From Deferribacteres bacterium (GTDB lineage Bacteria > Zhuqueibacterota > Zhuqueibacteria > Zhuqueibacterales > Geothermadaptataceae), in NCBI GenBank assembly GCA_020633675.1, contig JACKDE010000008.1:35705-99704 (forward strand): a stretch of 64,000 bases of DNA, given 5' to 3'. This document shows positions 1 through 9,522 of the stretch, one piece after another (within the stretch, counting starts at the first letter, position 1; each line of letters starts with the position of its first letter). The notes under the pieces were generated by a model. The model was given only the letters and a program-made list of their open reading frames with translations, ran no database searches and was not told the DNA's origin. The translations under genes were made by a program, and so were the position numbers.

Positions 1-28
1 TACGGGTAATGAAATGGAAAGCTGTAAA

Positions 29-3000
29 ATGCAAAAATGGTTTCGGGGATTCGCCGCTTTGTCCGTGAATTTGCTTTTGCTATCCTGTTCTCAAAATGAC
101 AAACTCTCTGTTCGTGAGCTGCCGGCACCATCAAATATCATCGATGGCGTAGCGCATGAAATTGGTAACTGGCAAACAGACCTGCCTGCAGGCGAAGCCG
201 GTACCTCGCTTGGCAACCACCGCGTGGTTCTGCGTGTTGCTGAAAACAGCGGCGATGTTTGGGCGCACATTCCTTGGCGTCGCAGCGATCCAGAGCCGCA
301 AAACAAACGACTGGTTCTGGTCAGTGCACAATCTGGCGAAGAAATTAAAAACAAAGCCATAGTCGCAATCGATCGGTACACACTCGATCTGATCTTCCAG
401 CCCAAAAGTGGCCAGACGGACTATTTTCTTTACTATTTGCCGTACGAAACCAATGGGGGATACTATCCCAGTGTGACATTTCTTTCGCCGCAGGAATCAG
501 CGCAGCCTGCATGGCGAGAGACGCTCGGCGAACTGTCAGAAGCACGAAAGACTGATTTTGCAGCAGCCGAGGTTTTGCGGATTGAAGCGATCGATGCGTT
601 TCACAGCATTGTGCCGATGGAGATCGTTGCCACGCCGCAGGAAGTGAAGGCATTGCAGGATTCCGTGCCACAGCCATTTTATCTGTTTCCGGAAACTCGC
701 GAAAATCCGATTCGCATGCGGCGATTTTTGCCGAAACATTGGCTGGAGCGCGGCTTGCTGACTCGCCTGCCGATGGTTGCGAAAAAAGGCGAGTATTACG
801 CCTTTCAAATCGGCTTATTTGCGGCGCAACAACCGTTGGACGCGCTTGCTGTGCAATTTGAACCGCTGGTCGCGAATAATGGCAAAAAGCTGGAAAACGT
901 CCTTTTCGAATCGATCAACACCGGCGGTATCGATTTGAATGGCGTGCCGTTCAGCAAAAGCGTGTCGGTCGAAAAAGGGGAGGTGCAGCCTTTGTGGATT
1001 GGCATCGCTGTGCCGGAAGAAGCCGAGCCGGATGTCTACACGAGTAAGGTCGTTGTCGGCGCGCAAGGCCTGCCGAGCCAATCAATCTCACTGGAGCTCG
1101 CCATCGAAGATGAAGTGATCGAAGCACATGGCGATAATGAGCCGCAAAACATGTCGCGTCTGCACTGGCTCAATTCTACAATCGGCACGGATCCCGATTT
1201 TATCATGCCACCGTTCGAGCCAATCTCTGTGGATGGCAAAAATCTGCACATTTTAGGGCGACGGATTGTACTGGCCCCAAATGGCTTACCAGCACAGATC
1301 GAAAGTTTTTTTAATCAGGAAATGACAAGGCTGAATGAGCAGCCCGAACCTGTGCTGGTTCAGCCGGCGCAATTTATCGTGCATAGCAAAGCGGGCGATC
1401 AAAAATGGCAATCGAGCGATTTTGATATTGTGCAGCCGAATCCGGGGCGTGCGACTTGGTTTGCCGAAAGTGAATCGCAAGACTTTAGCATGCGCGTGCG
1501 CGGATCGTTGGAATATGAGGGGATGCTCGATTATCAGATAGAATTCGTTGCGAAGTCAAATGCCGATATCGACGATATTGTGATGCAATTTCCTCTCGCT
1601 GCCGAGGCCGCGAAGTATGTGCTTGGACTGGGGTTGAAAGGTCAGCGTTTGCCTGCAAACATCGATTGGAAATGGGATCAAACCAATCACCACGAAGGGG
1701 CGTGGCTGGGCGCGGTGAATAAGGGTCTGCAATTTGTGTTGCGTGATCGCAACTATGAGCGTCCGCTCAATACCAATTTTTATCAAGCCAAACCGTTGAA
1801 TTTGCCACCGTCATGGTACAACGAAGGCAAAGGTGGCATCCGTATCGAGCGCAAGGCGGATAAAGTAATGGTGCAAAATTACAGCGGCGCGCGAACGCTG
1901 CAGCAAGGTGACACGCTGCATTTTTACACACGGTTTTTGCTCACACCGTTTAAGTTGCTCGATACCAAAACGCATTTCAATACCCGTTTTGTGCACAAAT
2001 ATGTGCCGGTCGACAGCGTGAAGGCTTGGGGGGGCACCGTGGTCAATATTCATCACGCCAATGAAATCAATCCGTACATCAACTACCCGTTTTACAATCT
2101 CGATAAACAAAGCCAGTATATTGAAGAAGCGCATCGCAAAGGCATTAAGGTTAAGCTTTACGATACCATCCGAGAACTGACCTACAAATGCTATGAGCTG
2201 TTTGCGCTCCGCAGTTTGGGTGATGAGATTTTAAACGATGGCGAAGGCGGCGGCCATCCGTGGTTGCAGGAGCATTTGCAGGATCACTATCATAAAGGCT
2301 GGCATGCCTGGCGCGTCGATGATGCAGCGATATTGAATAAGGGCACCTCGCGCTGGACCAATTATTACATTGAAGGATTGAGCTGGCTGGCAAAAAATCA
2401 AAAAATTGACGGGCTGTATCTCGATGATATTGCCTTTAGCCGCGAGACCGTCAAGCGCATGGTGTCGGTGTTTTATCAGCACCGCGACGAGGTGGTGATC
2501 GATTTGCACTCCGCCAATCAGTTCAACGAGCGAGATGGCTTTATCAACAGCGCATTTTTGTATATGGAGCATTTCCCGTTTGTATCGCGGCTATGGTTTG
2601 GCGAGTATTTCGATTACAACCAGCGCCAGGATTACTGGCTGACTGAAGTTTCGGGAATTCCGTTCGGGCTGATGGGGGAGATGCTACAAGATGGCGGCCA
2701 CCCGTATCGCGGCATGCTGTATGGCATGACCACTCGTTTGTACGGCGATTTTGACCCGCGTCCGATTTGGACGCTTTTCGATGATTTTGGCATCGCAGAA
2801 AGCCGGATGATCGGCTATTGGGTTAAACCGAATCCGGTGCGCACTAACTTGCCCGGTATCATCGCGACCAGCTATATTTTGCCGGAGAAGACGCTGATCG
2901 CGCTAGCGAGCTGGGAATCGCAAGATCGCGAAGTCACGCTACAAATCGACTGGCAGGCGCTTGGTCTTGCGGGAGACAACAATACGCGATTGCATATTCC

Positions 3001-3100
3001 GCGAGTCGAAGGCTTGCAAGAGGAAGCGGATTTGCCTGCCGGATCGGCTGTCACTGTGCCTGCCGAGCAAGGCTTGTTTGTTATCCTGGAACAGAAATGA
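29..3100 (+). CDS. GH123-like (DUF6067) glycoside hydrolase lipoprotein
   Basis: Large secreted lipoprotein, probably acting on glycans at the outer membrane or in the periplasm. The start at 29 is preferred over an in-frame ATG at 14 because GGAAAG sits 7 nt upstream. It then gives a short signal peptide ending in a LLSC lipobox with Cys20 as the lipidation site. The N-terminal third is beta-rich and has the YYLPYE...GGYYPSVTFL pattern seen in GH123-type N-terminal domains. The middle has RLHWLNSTIG...LGRRIVLAPNGLP, and the C-terminal part is a TIM-barrel-like region with DGLYLDDIAF and VVIDLHSANQ, where the acidic residues are candidate catalytic residues. The family assignment rests on recalled motifs; the substrate is unknown. 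No neighbouring sugar-use genes are present to help. Confidence 0.7.
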   Translation: MQKWFRGFAALSVNLLLLSCSQNDKLSVRELPAPSNIIDGVAHEIGNWQTDLPAGEAGTSLGNHRVVLRVAENSGDVWAHIPWRRSDPEPQNKRLVLVSAQSGEEIKNKAIVAIDRYTLDLIFQPKSGQTDYFLYYLPYETNGGYYPSVTFLSPQESAQPAWRETLGELSEARKTDFAAAEVLRIEAIDAFHSIVPMEIVATPQEVKALQDSVPQPFYLFPETRENPIRMRRFLPKHWLERGLLTRLPMVAKKGEYYAFQIGLFAAQQPLDALAVQFEPLVANNGKKLENVLFESINTGGIDLNGVPFSKSVSVEKGEVQPLWIGIAVPEEAEPDVYTSKVVVGAQGLPSQSISLELAIEDEVIEAHGDNEPQNMSRLHWLNSTIGTDPDFIMPPFEPISVDGKNLHILGRRIVLAPNGLPAQIESFFNQEMTRLNEQPEPVLVQPAQFIVHSKAGDQKWQSSDFDIVQPNPGRATWFAESESQDFSMRVRGSLEYEGMLDYQIEFVAKSNADIDDIVMQFPLAAEAAKYVLGLGLKGQRLPANIDWKWDQTNHHEGAWLGAVNKGLQFVLRDRNYERPLNTNFYQAKPLNLPPSWYNEGKGGIRIERKADKVMVQNYSGARTLQQGDTLHFYTRFLLTPFKLLDTKTHFNTRFVHKYVPVDSVKAWGGTVVNIHHANEINPYINYPFYNLDKQSQYIEEAHRKGIKVKLYDTIRELTYKCYELFALRSLGDEILNDGEGGGHPWLQEHLQDHYHKGWHAWRVDDAAILNKGTSRWTNYYIEGLSWLAKNQKIDGLYLDDIAFSRETVKRMVSVFYQHRDEVVIDLHSANQFNERDGFINSAFLYMEHFPFVSRLWFGEYFDYNQRQDYWLTEVSGIPFGLMGEMLQDGGHPYRGMLYGMTTRLYGDFDPRPIWTLFDDFGIAESRMIGYWVKPNPVRTNLPGIIATSYILPEKTLIALASWESQDREVTLQIDWQALGLAGDNNTRLHIPRVEGLQEEADLPAGSAVTVPAEQGLFVILEQK

Positions 3101-3110
3101 CCCACGGAAA

Positions 3111-3539
3111 TCAGTCGAGCCACCGCGTTGCATCGCCTACTTGAATAACGCCATCGTCCAAAACTTCGCCATAAACGCCACCGGCCCAATCTCTTTTTAA
3201 GCGATCTTTAAGACCGGCAAAAACCTCATCCATCCGCTCGCACGGCCGCAGTTCGCCGTGGATGCGAATCCGGCAGGCGCCAATTTGCAGAATCTTGCCG
3301 CGCGTATTGGCAAGCTCAATCTCCGAGATCAACAGATTTGCCCGACGCTCGCTCGGATCAAAATCGATTCCCAGATCCCGCATTACGGTTGACCAACATT
3401 CCGCCGACAGAATAGTCACCTGCCTTTTGCCCCCTATGTTGGCGTTGGTCGCAATGCCTTTCCCTGCAATTAATTGGGCCGACCTCACCGAATCCATCGG
3501 TCCTTTTTTAAATCTTTTGATCCAGATTTTTTCGAGCAC
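3111..3539 (-). CDS. MOSC domain-containing protein
   Basis: Stand-alone MOSC (molybdenum cofactor sulfurase C-terminal) domain of 142 residues, the usual size for single-domain YiiM-like members, which are thought to carry sulfur or bind Mo cofactor. Visible family features are ERRANLLISEIEL near residue 65 and the conserved cysteine in GELRPCERMD, the presumed sulfur carrier. The start is GTG, supported by AAGGG 8 nt upstream. It is convergent with the preceding lipoprotein gene, with stops only 10 nt apart. No molybdenum cofactor synthesis genes are nearby, so the physiological partner is unknown. Confidence 0.85.
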   Translation of the reverse strand: MLEKIWIKRFKKGPMDSVRSAQLIAGKGIATNANIGGKRQVTILSAECWSTVMRDLGIDFDPSERRANLLISEIELANTRGKILQIGACRIRIHGELRPCERMDEVFAGLKDRLKRDWAGGVYGEVLDDGVIQVGDATRWLD

Positions 3540-3793
3540 GTTTTGTTCCCTTCATCGAAATGGGTCTTGGAAATAAAATTCACTTAAAAATGATGTCAAA
3601 GTCGCAACAAAGTTAGCAGATTGGCGCTAAAAGTGCTACTTGATTTTACAAAATATCCTGCGTATTTTTCGATTACGCGGTACTTTCTTGCAGCTCCGTC
3701 GTCTATTTTATGATGGTCTCACCGTATTCTGTTTTTAAAACGGGCCATCTGAGCCTGTTCTTCACTGCAGTTAACCTAAAGAGTTGAGAGAAC

Positions 3794-5104
3794 ATGACCT
3801 ACTTTCTTTCATTTGTTTTTGTGCTCGGTATCCTGGTTTTTGTGCATGAATTCGGACATTTTATCATTGCAAAATGGGTTGGTGTCCGGGTTCATGTATT
3901 TTCAATAGGATTTGGCCCGAGGCTGTTCGGTTTTCGCCGAGGCGACACGGACTATCGCATTTCCGCTTTGCCATTTGGAGGCTATGTGCGCATGGCTGGC
4001 GATAATCCGGCGGAAGAATCTACAGGGGAACCAGATGAATTCAACGCGAAAAGTGTGCCGGAACGCATGGCAATTTTGCTGGCCGGGCCGGTAATGAATC
4101 TCATCTGCGCCGTGCTTTTTTTCGCGTTTATTTATTATGTCGGCATCAGGCAGCCTGCATATATGACTGAACAGACTGTTATCAGTTGGGTTGAAGCTGG
4201 GTCTCCGGCTGACAGTCTTGGCCTTCAGCCAGGTGATGCCATCGTTGCTGTCGATAAAACGCCTGTTGAAAACTGGCGAGATGTGCTCAGTGCAATGGCG
4301 CCGGTAACTGGCAATCATGTCGCGCTGACGGTCCGGCGTGGCGATGAAGAGCGTATGGTTAGATTTACATTTAGCGACAGCATGAACATACGCGATCATG
4401 GATTCTGGGGTGCTTACCCCAATTGGCGTTACGCCGTGCTGGCTGTTAACGAAGGCAGTCCGGCAGAAAAAGCCGGTCTTCAGGTTGGCGACGAGTTCCT
4501 CGAGATTAATGGCGAGCCAGTGCATATTTGGGGTGCTGTACAATCCACAATTGAGCAGAACGCTGGCAATCCGCTTGCATTCACAGTATTGCGGGATGGT
4601 GAGCGGGTCACTTGTACGATTATCCCCAAATTGGAGCAGGAAGAAGAAAACCAGGTTGGGCGCATCGGCATTGCTTCCAGTGAGACGACTGTATTGGTTA
4701 AGTCGGGTTTGGTGGAGTCACTGCAAAAAGGTGTACGCGACAATGTCGCCTACGCCGGAATGCTTTTCGACTATCTCGGTCGTGTGTTTTCCGGCAAAGA
4801 ATCCGGCGATCAGATCGGCAGCGTGATCAGCATTGCAGTGGTTGCTGGCGATGCGGCGAAAATCGGCTGGGAGGCAATGCTGCGATTGATGGGCATCCTT
4901 AGCCTCCAACTGGGCATTCTCAACCTCTTGCCCATTCCGGTGCTGGACGGCGGCAATTTGATGATTTTGACCATTGAAGGTATTTCCGGTCGGCCTGTGA
5001 GCATGAAGAGCCGTGGGATTGCCCAGGCGGTGGGTCTGGTGATTTTGCTGGGTATCCTGGTCTTTGCTTTGTCAAACGATATTTCCCGTCATATTTTGAA
5101 TTGA
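3794..5104 (+). CDS. rseP: RIP metalloprotease RseP (site-2 protease)
   Basis: Inner-membrane zinc metalloprotease that cleaves transmembrane substrates within the bilayer, classically anti-sigma factors and remnant signal peptides. The first TM carries HEFGH (His18, Glu19, His22). Two PDZ domains follow in the periplasmic region, with SPADSLGLQPGDAIVAVD near residue 135 and SPAEKAGLQVGDEFLEING near 220. The LDG motif supplying the third zinc ligand (Asp385) lies in the C-terminal TM. The 436-residue length is typical of two-PDZ members. It stands alone here, without dxr, bamA or cdsA, and is followed by a strong terminator. The anti-sigma substrate is not in the window. Confidence 0.96.
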   Translation: MTYFLSFVFVLGILVFVHEFGHFIIAKWVGVRVHVFSIGFGPRLFGFRRGDTDYRISALPFGGYVRMAGDNPAEESTGEPDEFNAKSVPERMAILLAGPVMNLICAVLFFAFIYYVGIRQPAYMTEQTVISWVEAGSPADSLGLQPGDAIVAVDKTPVENWRDVLSAMAPVTGNHVALTVRRGDEERMVRFTFSDSMNIRDHGFWGAYPNWRYAVLAVNEGSPAEKAGLQVGDEFLEINGEPVHIWGAVQSTIEQNAGNPLAFTVLRDGERVTCTIIPKLEQEEENQVGRIGIASSETTVLVKSGLVESLQKGVRDNVAYAGMLFDYLGRVFSGKESGDQIGSVISIAVVAGDAAKIGWEAMLRLMGILSLQLGILNLLPIPVLDGGNLMILTIEGISGRPVSMKSRGIAQAVGLVILLGILVFALSNDISRHILN

Positions 5105-5120
5105 TTTCATCGCTAAAATC

Positions 5121-5165
5121 AAAAGCCGCAAAAGCCAGTTCTGGCTGCTTTTTGCGGCTTTTTTT
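5121..5165 (+). terminator. Rho-independent terminator after rseP
   Basis: An inverted repeat (AAAAGCCGCAAAA...TTTTTGCGGCTTT) with an inner GCCAG/CTGGC stem is followed by a T-run. It begins 17 nt after the rseP stop. Because the outer arms are A/T-rich at both ends, it could also serve the convergent mscS-type gene. Confidence 0.85.
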
Positions 5166-5187
5166 ATGCGATTTCTTTTACCCGATT

Positions 5188-6918
5188 TTATTCCCCGGAT
5201 TCATCACCAGCCCTGAGCGCGGATGATGCAAATGACAACGGTTTGCCATTGTAAGTCAGTTTCGCACCACGAGGCTGTGCTTTGGCGCCGCTCGGCCCAA
5301 AATCGGCAGCGGTGTGCGCCAGCGCGTCGCGGGACATCTCTTTGCCAACTGCACGTGGCTGATCACGATAAAAGCTGTCGATATACAATGTTTGGGTCGG
5401 GAAGGCAAATTCCACGCCGATTTCTTCGGCCAGTCGCAGCATCTCTAAAAAAAGATTTTGGCGCTCACGCAATTCTTCACTCCAGGTATTCACCTTAACA
5501 AAAACATAGACCATCACATTGAGTGAATAATCGGCAAAATCATTGAAATGGATTTCATAGAAATCCTTGCGTGTGTATGGATTGGCAAGAATGATCGCAC
5601 GCAATCCCTCCACAAAAGCTTGCATTTGTTCGGCGCTTGTGCTGTAGGTGAGCCCCAGCGTGGTTCTAATGCGGCGAAATTCGCGCAATCCCATGTTGTC
5701 AATCGCATTATCGGCGACCTCTGAATTAGGGATGCTGACCAGCGAATTGTAGAATGTGCGAATTCGTGTTGAACGGAAACCGACTTCTTCAACAGTGCCC
5801 TCTACGCCGCCTACGATAATCCAATCACCAACCTGAAAAGGCTTGTCGAGAAAAATGGTCACAGAGCCAAACAGATTGGCGAGCGTGTCGCGGGCCGCCA
5901 GAGCAAAGGCGAGTCCGCCAAGCCCAAGCCCGGTCAGCAGGGAGGTGACGTTGACGTCGAAATTTTGCAGCACGAAAATGGTGCCGATGATGACCAGAAA
6001 AATCTTGAGGCTTTTGCGGATGAGCGGCACCAGTTGATCGTCCAGCTTGCTGTCGGTTTTGCTGGTGACGCCCGTCAGGTAGATTTCCAGCAAATCCACA
6101 AAGCGATATAAAAGCCAGATGATGCTGAAGTAAACCAGCACCAGCGAAGCAACGCGCATGGCTGCATTCACCATCACGCCAAACTGCAGGTTGGGATACG
6201 CGAGAAGGAACCAGCCCGCCATCAAAAACAGGCTAATCGGCTTTATGCTCACTTCGATTATTTTTTCATCCCAGCGCGTTTTGGTTTTTTTCACCAGACG
6301 CAAGGCAATGCGGCTGATCAAATATTCGGAGATCCTGCGGATCAAAATACCAATCAACACAACCAAAAAAATGCCGATGATTTGCCACAGTTCAACATTG
6401 AGCAATTTAACACGCATAAAAGCCGGCATCCGGTCTATGGTGTATTCTACCAGAGCAGAGACGGTTTCGCTGTATAGCGCAGGCACTGCATTCACCGATT
6501 CCTGGGCAAAAAGCCAACGATTGCCAGTTTTTCTGAGAAAAATTTGCGGCAATTGCTTGTGCAAAACCACTTCGGCAAAGCCGGTCAGGGAGTCGACAAA
6601 ATCGGGAGTGTTAGGTAGTTGATCAACATTGACGTACAAGCCGCGGCTATCATAAATGGCTTTTAGTTTTTTGGCGCGATCGATGCGAGCCTGCAAGTTA
6701 AGCGATGGCTCGGTTTCGAACATTTCCGCTACAATTTCCGGGCGATAGTGCTCCTGTTTTTGCCATTCAAAAAAATTGATCACCGCTTGGCGGGGCGTAC
6801 TGAAACGGTTTTCGAGTTGATTCGGCGAGTTGGCTGATCCGATGCTGGTTTGTGCGTGTGCAAATGTGTTGGCGGTCAGTGTTGCTGCAAAAAATAGGGT
6901 GGATACAATTCGTATCAT
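5188..6918 (-). CDS. MscS-family mechanosensitive ion channel
   Basis: Small-conductance mechanosensitive channel homologue that would release solutes on hypo-osmotic shock. The start at 6918 is chosen over an ATG at 6942 because GGAG lies 8 nt upstream and it opens directly into a signal peptide (MIRIVSTLFFAATLTANTFA). A periplasmic domain of about 150 residues follows, then four or more TMs. The MscS pore helix signature is present (GLGLGGLAFALAARDTLANL), followed by the beta domain (FLDKPFQVGDWIIV...GTVEEVGFRSTRIRTF). At about 576 residues it is longer than E. coli MscS (286) and resembles periplasm-extended MscS-like proteins. It is transcribed alone, convergent with rseP. Confidence 0.92.
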   Translation of the reverse strand: MIRIVSTLFFAATLTANTFAHAQTSIGSANSPNQLENRFSTPRQAVINFFEWQKQEHYRPEIVAEMFETEPSLNLQARIDRAKKLKAIYDSRGLYVNVDQLPNTPDFVDSLTGFAEVVLHKQLPQIFLRKTGNRWLFAQESVNAVPALYSETVSALVEYTIDRMPAFMRVKLLNVELWQIIGIFLVVLIGILIRRISEYLISRIALRLVKKTKTRWDEKIIEVSIKPISLFLMAGWFLLAYPNLQFGVMVNAAMRVASLVLVYFSIIWLLYRFVDLLEIYLTGVTSKTDSKLDDQLVPLIRKSLKIFLVIIGTIFVLQNFDVNVTSLLTGLGLGGLAFALAARDTLANLFGSVTIFLDKPFQVGDWIIVGGVEGTVEEVGFRSTRIRTFYNSLVSIPNSEVADNAIDNMGLREFRRIRTTLGLTYSTSAEQMQAFVEGLRAIILANPYTRKDFYEIHFNDFADYSLNVMVYVFVKVNTWSEELRERQNLFLEMLRLAEEIGVEFAFPTQTLYIDSFYRDQPRAVGKEMSRDALAHTAADFGPSGAKAQPRGAKLTYNGKPLSFASSALRAGDESGE

Positions 6919-7078
6919 TCTCCTTACTCCAGGAATTAGCATTTATTGTCTATGTGTTTGTTTGAACTGCACGACTGGCAAAAGGGGTGAAGATGGTCAG
7001 ATTATAAACAGTCGACAAGTAGTGGAAATTTAAAATTTTGCGGCAAAAATGCAACCTGTCAGAGGAAAATCACAGCTT

Positions 7079-7963
7079 TTATGGAAAACACCGCAGCAGC
7101 GGCCGCGACAGGCAGGTTGGTCCGCCTTCGCCTTTAGCGCTGATTTCATCGCCAGTGTAAAGATGTATTTCAACACCAGCCTGTTCAAGGCGCTGGCGAG
7201 TGATCGGGTTGCCGGTTTTCGCCAGGCAGATACCCGGCGCAATGGCCAGCACATTGCAGCCCAGGCTGGCAAACTCTTCATCCGGCACTTCGATGAGTGC
7301 AAAGTCTCGTTGCTGTAGAAATTCACGAAACGTCACCGGCATCAGCGGCGAATAGACCAGTGCTTTTTGGTGATCCACCGGGCTGAAAATGGACATCAGA
7401 TGAAATACATCGTTGGGGCCTTTGTAATGCGGCAGATGAACAACTTCCAGATGAGAAATAGCATCACCGAGCAACGCGGCGAGTTGCTGAATGCCGGTGT
7501 CATTGCTGCGGTAGCCGCGACCGACAGCGATGGTTTGCGGATCGATCCAGGCTACGTCACCGCCTTCGAGTCGGCCTGCACCAGAAATCGACCCCAATAT
7601 CGGCAGGCCAAGCTGACGAAATAGCTTTTCCTGCCCAGCCGGCTCACAGCGACGTGCCGGTTTGCCCATATTGCATAGAACCACACCGCGATCGCAAACG
7701 ACCGAGGCATCGCGTACATAAATGGCGTCCAAAGTGGTCTGGTTGTCGTGCGGTAGCATGGTTGGCTCAATGCCACATTGTTCGAAAAACTGCAGCAACT
7801 CATCATACTCCGCCTGTGCTCTGGCAAAATCAGGGGCCAGATGATAATTCAAAGCTTGCCATTCAGCATCGATTTTTTGCTGGTTGACAAACGCATCTCT
7901 GGCATGCTTCAACACCAGAGTTTTGATCGCACCGACCTCGGATTGGTAAGTCAACTTGCTCAC
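7079..7963 (-). CDS. Dimethylarginine dimethylaminohydrolase / arginine deiminase-family hydrolase
   Basis: Guanidino-group modifying enzyme with the pentein fold; family members hydrolyse dimethylarginine to citrulline and dimethylamine, or deiminate arginine. LEGGDV carries the acidic substrate-binding residue. VFHLMSIF holds the catalytic His, although the usual HLD is HLM here. GGPTCLSRP near the C-terminus holds the nucleophilic Cys. The length of 294 residues fits DDAH-type single-domain proteins. The start is GTG with AAGGG about 11 nt upstream. No arginine-pathway genes adjoin it, so the precise substrate is not resolved. Confidence 0.8.
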   Translation of the reverse strand: MSKLTYQSEVGAIKTLVLKHARDAFVNQQKIDAEWQALNYHLAPDFARAQAEYDELLQFFEQCGIEPTMLPHDNQTTLDAIYVRDASVVCDRGVVLCNMGKPARRCEPAGQEKLFRQLGLPILGSISGAGRLEGGDVAWIDPQTIAVGRGYRSNDTGIQQLAALLGDAISHLEVVHLPHYKGPNDVFHLMSIFSPVDHQKALVYSPLMPVTFREFLQQRDFALIEVPDEEFASLGCNVLAIAPGICLAKTGNPITRQRLEQAGVEIHLYTGDEISAKGEGGPTCLSRPLLRCFP

Positions 7964-8017
7964 TGGCGAATTTCCCTTTCAAAAATTTAGCCTTTTGAAG
8001 TTCAATCTTGTTCTGGA

Positions 8018-8046
8018 AAAGTAGCAGGCAAATGCATCGGAATCAA
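8018..8046 (-). promoter_or_regulatory. Possible sigma-70 promoter for the DDAH-like gene
   Basis: On the minus strand, TTGATT at 8046-8041 is separated by exactly 17 nt from TACTTT at 8023-8018. The -35 matches well and the -10 is weak. It is back to back with the plus-strand promoter at 8069-8097, forming a divergent promoter region. Confidence 0.4.
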
Positions 8047-8068
8047 GAAAAATGAGCTCAGCTATAGC

Positions 8069-8097
8069 TTGACTTTTCAGTAATTTATCGCTATCAT
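8069..8097 (+). promoter_or_regulatory. Sigma-70-type promoter for the methyltransferase-lipoprotein pair
   Basis: TTGACT (8069-8074) and TATCAT (8092-8097) are separated by 17 nt and lie 28 nt before the start codon of the methyltransferase gene. Both hexamers are close to consensus and the spacing is ideal. The implied leader is about 20 nt, containing the GAAAGGA ribosome site. Confidence 0.65.
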
Positions 8098-8124
8098 TTG
8101 CCACCTCAATTGTGAAAGGAATAC

Positions 8125-8946
8125 ATGGATAAACCGGCTGTCATTGACGAAGTTATACGCGCCAGCACGCCGCGCAAGTTGAATGTTTCGGAGTTCCCGT
8201 CGCGGCGGCATTACTACTGGGCCTATCAATATATGCTGGCCAATTTGTATCTTTGCCCTCAGCTGGAGCGCTGGGGCTTCGATTTTAAAGGAAAATCTGT
8301 ACTCGATGTCGGCTGTGGCACGGGCGGCATTGCCTGCACCATGATGGATCGAGGCGCGCGCGTCGATGGTGTGGATATTTTTGACCTGGAAAAGCCATAC
8401 CTGGAAGACAAGCCCTTCCGTTTTATAATCGGCGATATGTGCGATCCGGCATTGTTGCAGCAACTGGATCGTGTGTATGATTTCGCCATTCTGCGGGATG
8501 TTATCGAGCACATTGCCGACAAAAAATCAATGCTGCAAAACATTGCGGATGCGCTCAAATCCGGCGGCAAGCTGTTTATCACTTTTCCGCCGTACTATTC
8601 GCCGTTCGGTGGCCACACACAAATTCTGCAATCCTCGCTCGGTTTGATTCCCTACACACATTTACTGCCTAAATCGGTTTTTCAGCGATTCGTGAATCGA
8701 ATCGACGCACATGATTACTCGAAAGAAGAAGTGTTGCGACTGAAAGAAATTCGAACGACGATTTCGGAAGTTGAGTCTGTCATTGCGCAATTGCCATTTC
8801 GGATTCTGCAGCGCAAGTATTATGCGATCCGGCCAACTTTTCATATCCGTTATGGCGTCAAGCCGTTACCAGCACTCTGGGGACGTATTCCGTTGCTGCG
8901 TGAAGTGGCGGTGATGGCGGCGTTTTATTATCTTGAAAAAAGGTGA
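8125..8946 (+). CDS. Class I SAM-dependent methyltransferase
   Basis: Soluble methyltransferase of 273 residues. Motif I is VLDVGCGTGG (about residues 56-65) and binds SAM, motif II surrounds GVDIF, and the post-motif region contains FAILRDVIEHIADK, typical of Methyltransf_11/UbiE-like proteins. Substrate unknown; the C-terminal 90 residues resemble those of lipid- or sugar-directed enzymes only loosely. The ribosome site is AAAGGA 6 nt upstream. The downstream lipoprotein gene begins 3 nt after its stop, so the two are co-transcribed. Confidence 0.85.
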   Translation: MDKPAVIDEVIRASTPRKLNVSEFPSRRHYYWAYQYMLANLYLCPQLERWGFDFKGKSVLDVGCGTGGIACTMMDRGARVDGVDIFDLEKPYLEDKPFRFIIGDMCDPALLQQLDRVYDFAILRDVIEHIADKKSMLQNIADALKSGGKLFITFPPYYSPFGGHTQILQSSLGLIPYTHLLPKSVFQRFVNRIDAHDYSKEEVLRLKEIRTTISEVESVIAQLPFRILQRKYYAIRPTFHIRYGVKPLPALWGRIPLLREVAVMAAFYYLEKR

Positions 8947-8949
8947 GTT

Positions 8950-9435
8950 ATGCGTTTCAATGCAAGTATTCTGCAAAATGGATTGGGTCTTTTGATGATT
9001 GCACTTCTGGCTTTTGCATGCTCAAAAACCAACAAACCGGCTGGCAGCAATAGTCAGGATATCCCTGCTGATCTGCAAATTCAATTTGGCGAGGGCGGCG
9101 GCTTTACCGGTATGTGGCAGGGCTATACCATCCAGGCTGATGGCACGGTTTCAACATGGCAGGGCAGGACAGTGGGCGACAAGCCGGAAGTGATTGGCAA
9201 GCTTTCAAGCGAACAATTACAGGCACTCTGGCGCGAAGTGCAAAGCGCAGATTTTTTTGCGCAATCGCTCTCTGAAACCGGCAACATGACTGCAATTTTG
9301 CAGGTGACCGCCAACAAGAAGCAGCATGTAGTGAAATGGCCGGCAGCCTCGGCGCAAGCGTTGCCACAGGCGGCCTCTTTGCAGCAGCTGCAGTCCTTCT
9401 GCCAGAAGTTGGTTGACAGCCTGGAAAAGGAATAG
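8950..9435 (+). CDS. Small putative lipoprotein, unknown function
   Basis: 161-residue protein whose N-terminus (MRFNASILQNGLG...) leads into LLMIALLAFACS, a type II signal peptide with the lipidated Cys at about residue 25. The mature part contains a short beta-rich core around GFTGMWQGYTIQADGTVSTW and a helical C-terminus. No enzyme motif is visible. It is translationally linked to the preceding methyltransferase (3-nt gap; the stop region GGTGA supplies the ribosome site). The function cannot be inferred beyond envelope location. Confidence 0.75.
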   Translation: MRFNASILQNGLGLLMIALLAFACSKTNKPAGSNSQDIPADLQIQFGEGGGFTGMWQGYTIQADGTVSTWQGRTVGDKPEVIGKLSSEQLQALWREVQSADFFAQSLSETGNMTAILQVTANKKQHVVKWPAASAQALPQAASLQQLQSFCQKLVDSLEKE

Positions 9436-9440
9436 CACCA

Positions 9441-9484
9441 TCAATCTTCGAATTGCGAATGACGAATACTGAATGACGAATTTT
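9441..9484. repeat. Short GAATGACGAAT direct repeats
   Basis: The gap between the lipoprotein and the SelA-like gene contains GCGAATGACGAATAC followed by TGAATGACGAATTTT, two near-identical 11-12 nt units in tandem. They are A/T-rich and have no coding potential. Confidence 0.5.
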
Positions 9485-9522
9485 GATTTTATTTTAAATG
9501 TCTCTGATGTGTTGAGGTGAGC

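Noticed and set aside
3902..4543. 213-codon open frame on the minus strand
   Set aside because: Antisense to rseP, which is unambiguous.
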